DNA of 64,000 bases from Mytilus galloprovincialis (lineage: Eukaryota; Mollusca; Bivalvia; Mytilida; Mytilidae): positions 60,970,181 to 61,034,180 of the forward strand of contig NC_134848.1 in the NCBI RefSeq assembly GCF_965363235.1. The letters are read 5' to 3'. The notes beneath the pieces were generated by a model. It saw nothing but the letters and a program-made list of their open reading frames with translations, did no database searches and was not told the DNA's origin. The position numbers were made by a program, and so were the translations under genes. Shown one piece after another: positions 45,672-56,984 of this stretch (its first letter is position 1; every line of letters begins with the position of its first letter).

Positions 45672-46124
45672 ATGTATTTGTTAGGGCACCCTATACACAT
45701 TATACATTGTCACCACGTGTAGTCCGTTAACCAATCATATCTCTGTAAATCTATGGGATGTAAGATAAAAATACTTATACCATAGCTATCTATAACAATT
45801 ACGCTTTGAATGAGCTTTTGAACTGCCATAAACGGTGAAGATCTTTATAGATCACAGGTTTATGTATTAGATAAAATACAAAGGTAACAAAGAAACAGGC
45901 CGGTAACAACCGTTGCCGGATAGTTTTTCTGTACGAGTAGTCAGGTCAAGGTCCGAGGCATATACATGTACTTTAATTTTTTTTAAATTCATGCTCGTCT
46001 CCAGATCTGCAAGTGTTGATCGGGAATAAACACGTGTTACATTATGATCCAATCGCAGCTTGCCGCCCAAAATTGATGACATAAGTTGAATGATTTTCTT
46101 CTAGATGTGCTGGTTATTTAGATG

Positions 46125-46405
46125 CATTTTTGCGCCTGTCCCAAGTCAGGAGCCTCTGGCCTTTGTTAGTCTTGTATCATTTTAATTTTAGTTTCTTGTG
46201 TACAATTTGGAAATTAGTATGGCGTTCATTATCACTGAACTAGTATATATTTGTTTATGGGCCAGTTGAAGGACGCCTCCAGGTGCGGGAATTTCTCGCT
46301 ACATTGAAGACCTGTTGGTGACCTTCTGCTGTTGTTTTTTTTCTATGGTCGGGTTGTTGTCTCTTTGACACATTCCCCATTTCCATTCTCAATTTTATTA
46401 CATGA
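46125..46405 (+). repeat. Family A repeat, forward copy
   Basis: TTTTTGCGCCTGTCCCAAGT, CTGGCCTTTGTTAGTCTTGT, GGCGTTCATTATCACTGAAC and a final CATTCCCCATTTCCATTCTC show the least eroded A copy in the window. No coding part. Confidence 0.8.
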
Positions 46406-47139
46406 ACACTTTTTTTTTATATGATCAATCGTGCATTGGTGAGTTGATAGGGATTTTATCTTTTGATAAGATTTGATTTTAATTTACTTATTTCCTGTCT
46501 TATTTTTATTGAAATATACACGTCAGTATCATCATTTCTTTACTTTCAGCATTGTTCAAAATACTATTCATGTCCATATATTGAACAAAACATTTATTGA
46601 CCGCATATTTTGCTTCATAAAGGATGCGGTATGTTCTTTTTTGAGTATATTAGCTATATACTTTTCAACGCCATCACCCAAATGTTTTTGTTTAAATTAG
46701 CACTATTTACGGTATTCGGAAAATCAGGAATCATGCAAAACATTGATTTGTCATCTGCTTGACCATAATAATTTTTTTCTCATAAAATTTGTGATCAACA
46801 TATCTTTTTTAGGAGAACACCTCCCCCCCCCCCCTTTTTGAAGTTATATGTCTAATCTCTTAGTGTACTGATATGAATAGTATTTTACTAGAAATGTTTG
46901 AAAAAAGATATTGATGCTAACGTAAATATTTTGTTCAATACGAAAAGACAGGAAATAAGTTGGTGAACCAAAAAGTTCAAATCTAATTGAAAGTTGCCCA
47001 TGAACTCACTGATCATGCACGAGTGATTCTATTCATAAAAAGTGTCCGTGTAACAACTAAAAAGGGTCCGTGTATCATCTAAAAAGAGTCCGTGTAACAC
47101 CCGTTAATGTACTGTTTTTCTATAGCTCTGCGGGGGGCA
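46406..47139. other. Unassigned stretch
   Basis: No gene or recognisable repeat, apart from a poly-C run near 46827 and three short AAAAAGRGTCCGTGTAACA-like direct repeats at 47038-47100. Confidence 0.4.
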
Positions 47140-47660
47140 AAGTCGTACAAGATTTGATACGCCAGACGCGGCTTTCGTCTTCCTAAGATTCATCACTGAC
47201 GCTCTATTCAAAATAGTTTCGAAGTAAAGCAAATACAAAATTGATGAGCATTGAGGACTTAACATTCAAATAAAGTTGGTCAAATACGGCTTAGTTAATC
47301 TATGCCTGGGATAAGAAAATCCTGAGTATTTCGAATAATTCATTCTTTTGTAAACAGTTAATTGATATAAAAAAAATGACCATAAAAATGATATTCATGT
47401 CAACCTCAAAGTGCTGACAACTGGGCTGGTAATACACTTGGGGTCGAAACGTCAACCAGCAATGGCATCGATCAAGTGGTGTAAATAGTTATTAAATGTA
47501 CCAGGCTTATAATTTGATACGCAAAACGAGCGTTATGTCTTCATAAGACTCATTAGTGACGCGCAGATCAAAATACTAGTAGTTTCAAAGCCAAACAAGC
47601 ACACAGTTGAAGAGCATTGATGACTAAAATTTTCAAAAATATGTTGTCCCAAATAGGCTT
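47140..47660 (+). repeat. Family C repeat, full copy followed by a second 5' part
   Basis: The full copy runs from TTTGATACGCCAGACGCGGC to AGTGGTGTAAATAGTTATTA. It is followed at once by ACCAGGCTTATAATTTGATA and the start of a second copy (CTTCATAAGACTCATTAGTG). The two share about 85% of their bases by eye, so this is an old head-to-tail pair. Confidence 0.75.
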
Positions 47661-47952
47661 ATGTAACATGTTGTTTAGACACCTGTCCATTTGTGATCAC
47701 TGTTGTTGCTCTCTGTTGCTTTGGTGGATGTTGTCATTTGATTGCTGTCTTATTTTTATATATCACATCTACAGTGTTTGCAAATTGTAGTTTTAAATCG
47801 GCGTATAAAAAAATCATACATATTGGTTTATAATAATCGCTCTTTTTCCCACAAGAATATTCTCAGAGGAAAATAATTTATAGTGAAAGGTTAACAAACC
47901 AAATCAAGTTTCATTCAGCAGTCTGTTTTGGCACATACTTGACTTTAAACCT

Positions 47953-48425
47953 AATACCGGGGTCAAACATCAGCGTATAGCACCGATGTACGCCGGGCGT
48001 GGTAAACAAAACATGTATTCTGCCAATACGCTAGTAATTTTCGACGCATTCAACCTGTCAATTATATCTGTATCATATGTTGGCGTTTGTCTAACTTATC
48101 GATGGAATGCACTCTGTGAAGAAAAAAACTCTTGAACGTATTTGAGACGCGTCCCGGTCATATCTGGGACGATAATCCGTGCTTTCATCGTGTCTGGGAT
48201 GTTTTAATATATGGTGTTTGTTACAAATAAACCCGCATACGTTTTAGTGAAAGTCGAACGATCTTGAAACGTGTCTCAAACTAATCTGTAGCGTTTTTAA
48301 CGCACTTGTTTAACGATTGCCTAAAGTGTTCCTGTTGCGTCCAACTGACGTATACCGACTTTGTCTATTTTTTCTGTAAGTCTGGTGCACGCCGGTCTAT
48401 ACGTCAATGTGTGATGCCGACATAA
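47953..48425. mobile_element. MITE with ~40-bp imperfect inverted ends
   Basis: The left end ACCGGGGTCAAACATCAGCG then TATAGCACCG pairs with the right end CGGTCTATACGTCAATGTGT then GATGCCGACAT. The interior is less AT-rich than its surroundings and has no long open frame. Confidence 0.6.
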
Positions 48426-48744
48426 ACAAACTTGATTCAAAAGAGTCCCTTAATTAAAAGGAGATGATATTATTTGTAATAAATTCCATTGAGAACCAAA
48501 CTGCTTCAATATGCAAATCAGGTTTCAGCATTTTAACATTTTAAGAAATTAAAAGTGTATTTATAGTTTTTTTTTATCATTTATGCCCTAATTGCCAAGC
48601 CAATAATAACACGGCTAAGAGCAAAAAAAATCTTCCAATAAGATGATCTGGTAATTACACGGTGTCACTATCATAACACTTTGTTCGTACCCATGATGAA
48701 GAAAACATCAAAACAAGTTTCATTGTAAATGAAAGTAAGGACAC

Positions 48745-49060
48745 ACATATAAAAAAAGAAGATGTGGTATGATTGCCAATGAGAAAACTCTTTACATGAG
48801 ACCAATTGACACAGAAATTACCAATAACAGGTCATGAACGGCCTGCAACAATGAGAAAATCCCACGCCGCATAGTCAGCCATAAATGTCGTCGAAATAAC
48901 AATTCAAACGAGAAAACTAACGGTATAATTTATGCACAAAAATAAAAACAAAAAAACAAATATTTAACATTAAACATAAATATCAGGCTCCTGACTTAGG
49001 ACACTTGCATCTATACAGAAAGTGACGGGGTTAAACATGTTGGCGAGATCCCAAACATCT
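48745..49060 (+). repeat. Family B repeat, forward copy
   Basis: It starts AAAAAGAAGATGTGGTATGA, TTGCCAATGAGAAAACTC, and continues through GAACGGCCTGCAACAATGAG and GACGGGGTTAAACATGTTGG. Near full length. Confidence 0.8.
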
Positions 49061-49184
49061 CCTAATCTTGAACAATGATGTAACAGTACGGACTATAAAA
49101 ATCAGTTCAAAAAGGCTTACATAATTGAAAACAACACATTTGATTATTAATATAATGATTATTATCGTACAATTTAAGAAAGGT

Positions 49185-49620
49185 TTGTTAAAACATGTCG
49201 GTATCGAAGTACTGACTACTGAGCTGATGATACCCTTGAGGACTGATAGTCCACCAGCAGATCTAGAGGTATCGACCCAGTGATGTGAAACATTCAAACC
49301 AAAACGTTTATAACCAAAATGAATAACCAAATTTATCTAAGATCAACTTTGCCTGAGGGAGTTGAAACCTTAGTTTCTTAATAATTTCAAAATTTATAAA
49401 TGGACAATTTAAGAAGGGTTTGTTAAATCATGCTAGGACCGAAGTACTGACTACTGAGCTGATGATACGCCCAGGGACTGATAGTCCAGCAGCAGAGGTA
49501 TCGACCCAGTGATGTGAAAAATTGACAACAATAGTTTCAAGCATCCAAAGCGCTTTTCTGGATTAACCTTCATCAGGAACGCTCAAAGCCAAACAATTGA
49601 AGTCCAAGGATGTATAAGTA
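49185..49620 (-). repeat. Two family C-like 3' relics and a diverged core
   Basis: GAAGTACTGACTACTGAGCT followed by GATGATAC occurs twice (49205, 49442). After the second come AGCGCTTTTCTGGATTAACC and TTCATCAGGAACGCTCAAAG, a diverged form of the family C core. Confidence 0.55.
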
Positions 49621-49772
49621 CCGAAACCGTTGAAGAGCTACATGTATATGTCAAACATAGCCAAATTCATTTAATCATTAGATGGATAAAAACAAAGGTA
49701 AAATACAAAAAACACAAAGTGGACGTGGCCGGGTACTTATACATCTCAACAATATGTACTTTGTTTTAATAA

Positions 49773-52700
49773 TTATTTGATTTTAGTTATTGACAGACAC
49801 GAGTTCCAACTGCTTATACTCATAATCTTTCCAGCCTGCACGTACATTATGTCATTTACTTCAAGTCTTGCTGTAAAGATGATGGTTCCAGGATGTTCAA
49901 AATTTCCAATGTCGGTGTAATCCGTTGGAGAGTGTTTCGACACAAAACCATTGAATTCTTTCTTAGAGTTTATGTATACGTAATAATGTGCATTAAAGGT
50001 CCCAGACGTCACTGTAACAGTAATAAGATACAATCCTGCAGATGGACATCTAAATGTACCATTGGTTTTAAATGATGCTACATCGAATGTACCAATGATC
50101 GTTTTAATATCCGAAAACAAAATTACTGATTCCGCAGAATGTATCTTATCTGCATCAACACAGCCGGTCATGCTCACTGAAAGCAGAAACTAAGGTTATC
50201 TAAATAAGAACGCATAAGCTTATGAAATCATTTGTAACTCAATGCAAAAAAATCACACATTTTTGAAACTTCATAACAACGCACTGAACAAAGTAACTGA
50301 CACAATCCTTGACATTTTCGCATTACATTGGGTTTTTTAGGGTTTTTTTGTAGATCTTTGCAACTTACAATTTTTCTCTTTCCTTATTAGATTTTGCAAA
50401 ATATTTAGGCTTGTTTTGAGGTAAAACAAAGACCAAATATGTGAAAAAAGAATGTGTTCCAAGAATACTGATGTCCAGTCCGCATTATCGTTTTCTATGT
50501 TTAGCGAACCGTGAAAATGTGATAAAATCTCTAATTTGGCATTGGAATTAGAATGATCATATCAAAAGGAACATGTGTACTAAGTTTCCAGTTAATTGGA
50601 CTTCAACTTTATCAAAAACTATCTCGACCAAAATCTTTAACCTGAAGCGGGACAGACGGACGAACGGACGGACGCACATATATTTTGTAGCAGGAAAAAA
50701 AATGCCCCAAGATGGGACATAAAAACAAGTTCCAAAATTCGATCTAAAACATTTCATTAAATTGAATGTTATAAGGGAAAATAAGATACTGAAAATGTAT
50801 GTTCACAATACACTAGTCAAGACAAAGTAAATAGATATCTGTATTATTGCCTGGATTTCGTAGTCAGACCAGATTCAGATATTTCGCATGCATGTGCAAT
50901 CTCGGCTTATAGCAGATTTTTTTTAAACTGGTTAAAAAACAATTTTACGTTTATTTTCCCAATTAAGTTGTATCACATTTTTAATGTCCAATCTTTTAAA
51001 AGTCGACTGTGCGGCATTGGTTTTTGTCATTGTTGAAGGCCGTATGTTGCCTTTAATGGCTTACATCTACTTCATATGAAATTTTGAGGATAATTGTCTC
51101 ATAGGTATCATAACACATCTTCTTATTTCTATATTTATAGTTAAGTACATTTGTACAAAGCACTGTTTTAAAGATGTTGTCTTCCTGCGTATGTATGAAA
51201 TTAAGACATCACTAAGTCCATATGTTCAGCACCCTTTTTACAACACCATGTAATCTATATAAAACATACAACACTTACCTGCATTACTGACATTTGCAAT
51301 CTGTTGTTGATGCTTATCCAACTGTAACGACAAACCAGTTATACGATGTGCTACAATTTAGAAAGAAAACTATCAAAATACTTTGAAAGGTTAGATCTTT
51401 GTTCACAAATAAAATTGTTTTCGACTGTCAAATGAGAGGTTAAACTAAAGGTATAACACCATAGTTAATTCAACATTTTCTACAAAATGAAATGCCTGTA
51501 CCAAGTCAGCATTATGACATTTGTTTTCCATTCGTATGATGTGTTAAGCTTTTCATTTGGCGATTTGAAAAGGTTCTATCTCTTATGATTTTTCTTTAGA
51601 GTTCGGCATTTTGGTTATATGACTTTTTCTTACTAGTGCCAAAAATATTTAGAATATGAAAATATGTCAAAATGACTCTTTGCTCCTCTTACGCTATCGT
51701 ATTTTAATGTCGAGCGGTCTGAAAACCGTGTTTTGGCATATATTTTTAAAGTTCATAGGATAGTGTAGTTCAAAAAGTTATGACATCTTTGCAGCCTTTT
51801 TTTATTTTTGTTTTTAGTTTTGTTAACAGATTCAGTGATCACTTACATTTAATATATCCAAGTGAACTTGAAATTACAAATACTACCGACACAGATAAAT
51901 CTGCTTTATATTTAGACCTTTTTCTCGAAATGACTACTGATGGGAGGTTGAATACATAAATTTATGACAAACGCGATGATTTTAATGTTCCTATAGTCAA
52001 CTTTCCATTTCTGTGTAGCAACATCCCAGCGGCACCAGCATATGTGTCTTAATTGATACGTTACTCTAAGTTAGATCAAAGTACGTCGATTTTGTTGAAC
52101 GAGGAATACTGCTTTCTCAACAGTTGCTAAGATAGGGCTATGAATCAATCAAATTAAGGTCATCACTCAAGAAATTTTACGGTCGCCATCATGAGCTAAT
52201 TGGCCATTATGACACAAACGTGTTAGAAATCATATCTGATATTCTTCCTCAGTCATAATAACCTTCCATCATTACCGAACTGAACAAAGAAATAACACGA
52301 CGGGTGCCGTATACGGTGCAGGAATTGTTTACCCTTATGGAGCACCTGATTTCACTCCCGGTTTTAGTGGAGTTCGTGTTGTTTCTTATTTATTATTTAT
52401 AACTGTTGATGTAAATGTCCTTTTTTTTTTTAGTCTTTGTTTACTCCTTGATTTTGATTGTTATTGTCTTAATCTATAATTATGAAAGTAAATGTATCAA
52501 TGATAACTCAAGTCAACAAAGAAGTGCTGACTACTGGGCTGGTGATACTCTCGGGGAATTAAAACTCCACCAGCAGTGGCAAAATGGGCGCAGGACAATT
52601 GAGCGAAAAAATTAAAACTAATAAGGGACATTTGAGCGCCAACATTAGAGCCCATTTAAGCGCCGGATTAATCCGCTCACCTATATTTTCGATAGCCTAT

Positions 52701-54983
52701 TTTTTTCACCAAATTTACCTGGTTGAATAATGCTCACCTTACTTTATATACCATAAACAGTAATTAGGGCCCCGTCAAAGCCGGGTCGCCCTATAGTGAT
52801 CAGTCTGTCCGTCCGTCCGTTCGTCTGTCCGTCCGTCCGTAACACTTTGTGTCCGCTCCATATCTAGAGAACCATTATGATTTCATACTTTATACTTTAC
52901 ATGTTTATTAACCACCATCAGAGGGCGTGTCATGATGTATGTACAACTTCCTAGGTCAAAGGTCAAGGTAAAACAACTTTGGTTTCAGTTGACAACCCTG
53001 TGTCCTGTGGTGAAGATCGTGTCCGCTCTATATCTTGAGAACCGTTATGATTTCAAAGTTTATACTTGACATGTATATGAACCAACACCAGAGGGTGTGT
53101 CATAATTTATGAACGACTGCCTAGGGCAAAGTTCAAGGTCAAAAACTTTGGTTTCAGTTTACAACCCCATGTCCTATGGTAAAGATTGTGTCCGCTCTAT
53201 ATCTTGAGAACCGTTATCATTTTAAAGGTTATACCTGAAATGTATATAACCCAATATCAGAGGGTATCTCATAATTTATGTACAACTTCCAAGGTCAAAG
53301 GTCAAGGTCAAAAACTTTGGTTTCAGTAGAAAACCCCATGTCCTATGGTAAAGATCGTGTCCGCTCTATATCTTGAGAACCGTTATCATTTCAAAGTTTA
53401 TACTTGACATGTATATAAACCAACACCAAAGGGTGTGTCATAATTTATTTACAACTTCCTAGGTCAAAGGTCAAGGTCAAAAACTTTGATTTCAGTTGTC
53501 AAACCCATGTCCTATGGTAAAGATACAATTTTTTAATGCACATTATTCACAGCGGGGCCCACAGAGATGGCTTCCATCTCAATGATATCTAGTTTATATT
53601 GGTTTAATTTTTTAAGTTGTTTATATTTTCATCATGGAAATACAAGTTGTTGAAACGAACCAAGGAATAAAAAGTTTAATTTGTGATGGATTCCGATATA
53701 GGATAAACAAAAATAAAGATAAAGTATTGAAATACCAAGTATTGTACTTAGAGCCCATTTCGTACGTTCTCTAGGTTATAAATTCCAGGCTAGAACAGGC
53801 TTTTAACATTTGATTTAATTTTTTAGACTTTTAGTGCTGTATTTTAGTTGAAAAGTTTTATACTGTTTTATGTTGTGCTGTCTTGAGTCTATTAGTGCTG
53901 TATTTTAATGGACATGTTTTATATTGTTTTATATTGTGCTGTCTTGAGTCTATTTAACATTTTTTAAATTTATTATATATTATTTATTTATTTATTAAAA
54001 AGTGTTAAAAATATTTCGCTAAAATGGGCTTTGACAATTTTAATTTTGCTAAAATCGGTTAACAGTCTGGCGCTCAAATTGGTTCTACTATGGCGCTCAA
54101 ATGTCCACTTTTTTTTTCTCGCTAAAATGTCCTATCGCTCAAATGTCTTCCGCCGGGCAAAACCATCCCTCGAACCTGTTGGCCTTCTGGCTGATTTCAT
54201 GACCTAGGGCTGATAATGGGTCTGATATGAAAAATTCCAAATTATAATTTATATATAATATATATTAGGATATGCATTTGTATGTAGGACGCCAAAAGAC
54301 GTCCAAAAGTTCGTACGACGACGTTAAACATGTACAAATGTAGTCCATTAGATTTTAAAGATGCAAATTTTACATGCATCTACCCTCAACATACCTTGTG
54401 CTTCAGACAATGATCTTAGATATAACGTCATATTATAAAGGGCTAGGAAGTCTTGTCCTCTAGCTTGTTGAGTGATGTTCACTTGCAGTAAGCCTTGTTG
54501 GAGTGTTTTCATTACCGATTGTAAACTTGTCACATCTTTTAACTGGTTGACATTTTTCAACTGCGCCAAATCGTCAACCTCTTTTTGGAATTTTGACATA
54601 TTTGAAGTTAAATCCGAAACGTAACGCATTATTTGAGCTTGGAATATTTTTTCAATTGCTATATTTAGATTAATTTCATCTAATTTAATCTGTTGAAGCT
54701 CAGTCTCGTTTTTTAGACGTGAATACTCCTCAAAAATAGTTGAACAATTGTTTTCCAAATCCGAATAATTCTTATGTAAACTCTGAAAATCAGAGTGTAG
54801 TTGGGTAACAGCAAGTTCTAGTGTATGTCTTTGTTCTTTTTCTTCCACAAGAAGCTTCATTAAAGTGATAAAATGATTTTCTGTCAAACCACCGGAAGAG
54901 TCAGTTTGACCATCGAGTAAAAATCCCTCTGTTTTACATAGAAAACACAAAACGAGAACAACACATATGTACTTTCCAGTCAT
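49773..54983 (-). CDS. Secreted coiled-coil C1q domain protein, three exons
   Basis: Exons are 54983-54395, 51350-51279 and 50176-49773, all joined in phase 1 (donors CAAG|GTATG and CAG|GTAAG; acceptors TTGTAG and TTTCAG), giving about 354 residues. Exon 1 starts with a signal peptide (MTGKYICVVLVLCFLCKTEG), then a long helical region of coiled-coil character with several N-glycosylation sites (NYS, NCS, NET, NMS, NIT, NMT). Exon 2 adds a 24-residue linker (HRITGLSLQLDKHQQQIANV). Exon 3 is a gC1q domain with SMTGCVDADKIHSAES, GTFRCPSAGLYLITVTV and GTIIFTARLEVNDIMYVQA, ending in CLSITKIK. Such C1qDC proteins oligomerise through helix and head and act as soluble lectin-like immune factors. The reading frame is intact. 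The head is clearly diverged from that of the neighbouring membrane C1q gene. Confidence 0.88.
50520..50720 (-). repeat. Dispersed molluscan repeat with GACGGACGGACG
   Basis: GAACATGTGTACTAAGTTTC, GATTGG-like and AACCTGAAGCGGGACAGACG blocks are typical of an abundant repeat; it lies in intron 2 of the secreted C1q gene. An open frame over it is spurious. Confidence 0.6.
50985..51140 (-). repeat. Family B repeat, decayed reverse copy
   Basis: CATTGTTGAAGGCCGTATGT and GTATCATAACACATCTTCTT mark it. Confidence 0.6.
51470..51640 (+). repeat. Family D repeat, right part
   Basis: CAACATTTTCTACAAAATGA, GCCTGTACCAAGTCAGCATT and TTTTCCATTCGTATGATGTG; intron 1 of the secreted C1q gene. Confidence 0.65.
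51825..52400 (+). mobile_element. Broken reverse transcriptase fossil of a mussel retroelement
   Basis: The stretch encodes pieces with KSALYLDLFLEMTTDGRLNT, then DDFNVPIVNFPFLCSNIP, recognisable as the C-terminal part of a reverse transcriptase protein common in mussel genomes. It is an old partial copy with several breaks and no 5' part. Its 3' flank (TTTTAGTGGAGTTCGTGTTG) matches the tail at 42010. I cannot decide between a Penelope-like and another retroelement family. It lies in intron 1 of the secreted C1q gene. Confidence 0.6.
52515..54160. mobile_element. Nested elements: family G array inside a TIR element, next to family C
   Basis: A family C scrap (52520-52590: GTGCTGACTACTGGGCTGGT) is followed by a TIR element at 52593-54147. 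Its ends GGACAATTGAGCGA and TCGCTCAAATGTC are inverted and backed by further inverted blocks (GGGACATTTGAGCGCC and GGCGCTCAAATGTCC). Within it, 52768-53560 is a family G element: ends AGGGCCCCGTC and AGCGGGGCCCAC, a GTCC microsatellite, and four ~177-bp units each with CTATATCTTGAGAACCGTTA and AGGTCAAAGGTCAAGGTCAA. No coding capacity. Confidence 0.7.
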
Positions 54984-55245
54984 TTTGACAAATGTTATAG
55001 CGAAGTATAAAAGATAATACTGCGTTAGGAGGACTTGTATAGATTACATTTTTTAATCTCCTTGATATATGCCAAAATTCCTCAGCTGGCCGTTATATTA
55101 TTAAACTGCTTTATAAACATGTCACACTTAACACGATTTAGATAAAACTGTTTACATTAAAATGCATAACAGATTTACTATCCAGATACATGCACTCTGT
55201 GTCTAAATACCCCAAAAGTTGAATAGAAAGAAGACATGTAATCAT

Positions 55246-55440
55246 ATTGACATCTGCATTTCGAAAGTTGATGTCTGTATTTATAATGGAGAAATGTAAA
55301 TTCGGATGAAATTGTTCAGCTGTAAAATCCATGAAATGAAAAGAGTTATACTGTAGATATTTAACTACTATTGCAGATTTTAATTGAGTCCATTGATTCA
55401 ACGTTTGAATTAAGGGAAGCACAGCCCGGAGTATTTATAG
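55246..55440. repeat. Direct repeat upstream of the secreted C1q gene, copy 1
   Basis: About 190 bp (GACATCTGCATTTCGAAAGT to AGCACAGCCCGGAGTATTTA) recurs at 55805-55995 with roughly 95% identity by eye. The reverse frame stays open in both copies (LNQWTQLKSAIVVKYLQYNS-type), but no domain or splice site supports a protein. Confidence 0.85.
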
Positions 55441-55454
55441 TTGTTTTATATGCA

Positions 55455-55790
55455 TATAAAAAAAAAGATGTGGTTTGATTTCCAATGAGACGACTCTCCC
55501 TTGGCTAAGAGACCAAATGACACAGAAATTAACAGCAATATGTCACCGTACGGCCTTCAACAATGATCAAAGCCCATACCGCATTGTGAGCTTTAAAAGA
55601 CCCCGAAATGACATGTAAAACAATTCAAACGAGAAAACTAACGGCCTAATCTATGTACAAATAATGAACGCAAACATAAAATATGTAACACATCAACAAA
55701 CGACAACCACTGAATTACAGGCTCCTGAATTGTGAAGGGCACATACATACATATTGTGTCAGGGTTAAACATGTTAACCCTAAACCTAAC
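55455..55790 (+). repeat. Family B repeat, full forward copy between the two direct repeats
   Basis: AAAAAGATGTGGTTTGATTT, CGTACGGCCTTCAACAATGA, ACTAACGGCCTAATCTATGT and GTCAGGGTTAAACATGTTAA. It is the cleanest B copy here. Confidence 0.8.
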
Positions 55791-55804
55791 TTGGGACAGT
55801 AAGT

Positions 55805-55995
55805 GACATCTGCATTTCGAAAGTTGATGTCTGTATTTATAATGGAGAAATGTAAATTCGGATGAAATTGTTCAGCTGTAAAATCTATGAAATGAAAAGA
55901 GTTATACTGTAGATATTTAACTTCTATTGCAGAGTTTAATTGAGTCCATTGATTCAACGTTTGAATTACGGGACGCACAGCCCGGAGTATTTATG
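55805..55995. repeat. Direct repeat upstream of the secreted C1q gene, copy 2
   Basis: Same block as 55246-55440. The pair flanks a family B repeat, so a tandem duplication or an insertion with long duplicated flank took place. Confidence 0.85.
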
Positions 55996-56032
55996 GTTGT
56001 TTTATATGCATATAAAAAAAGAAGAAGAAAGC

Positions 56033-56390
56033 TTCTAACAACATGCAGTTTGTATAAAGTTTAAGTTGAATTTAAAATAGATAAAATAGCGAGTAAATAA
56101 AATAAAAAGATAAGATACAAAGTAAGTTAAAATAAACTGAGTAACTATTTTAAAATGTAATATGTCTTAGAAGTTAACTTTCAGGCGGTTCAAATTCATT
56201 TAACGTAAACGAGTTTGGATGTAGCTTCAAATATGTCTATAAGTACTGATCTGAGAGTACTTGCAGTAAATGACAGCTAGTTCAAAGCTTCTAACAACAT
56301 GCAGTTTGTATAAAGTTTAAGTTGAATTTAAAATAGATAAAATAGCGAGTAAATAAAATAAAAAGATAAGATACAAAGTAAGTTAAAATA
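56033..56390. repeat. 105-bp direct repeat pair
   Basis: The block CTTCTAACAACATGCAGTTT to GATACAAAGTAAGTTAAAAT occurs at about 56033-56137 and again at 56287-56391, almost identical. The sequence between them (AGAAGTTAACTTTCAGGCGG) has a relative near 59710. Confidence 0.85.
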
Positions 56391-56391
56391 A

Positions 56392-56984
56392 AAAGAATAT
56401 ATGTAAAATACGGTTAAATTAAAGATGGAGTCAATGATAAGGCTAAAAAGTAAAATCACAAAAATACTGAACTTAGAGGAAGATCAATTGGGAAAGTCCA
56501 TAATCACATAACAAAACGCATAAATCAAAGCGCTGTAAGCGCTGAAGGCAGTTAACCAAAAACCAAGGCAACCGTAATTATGAAAACTGTGGCAAAGTTG
56601 CCTCAACATTAAACATTCATATATAGTACATTTATGTTTATCTAATGATTTATTTATTAAGGAAAATAATATATATCTAATCAAGGTTTCAAAAGCAATG
56701 CATATAGCAATGTATATTTTTTATGGTGAGTCTGCAGTGGTACAAGTTCCCAATGATTGCAGTTGTTCTACTTGGTAGTTAACCTTGGTTTTATTTGAAT
56801 GCTAGAAGTTCAAGTTGACTTAGTATGAACATGTAATAGTATGAATGGACTGGTTTCCCTGGAAAGAAAACTGAATTTGTGTTCTATAGTACAAAAGTTA
56901 TGAGACACGAATCAGACAAATGTTCACTACAACAGGGATCAAAGGTGAGGTCTGACTGTAAAGGATTTGTTATTTTGTCCCATA
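56392..56984. other. Unassigned stretch
   Basis: A 66-codon minus-strand open stretch at 56484-56684 has no recognisable features. Nothing else stands out. Confidence 0.4.

Noticed and set aside
55138-55978. Two similar minus-strand open frames of about 90 codons
   Set aside because: Similarity is explained by the 190-bp DNA duplication. The second runs on into non-homologous repeat sequence, and no signal peptide, domain or splice site supports a gene.
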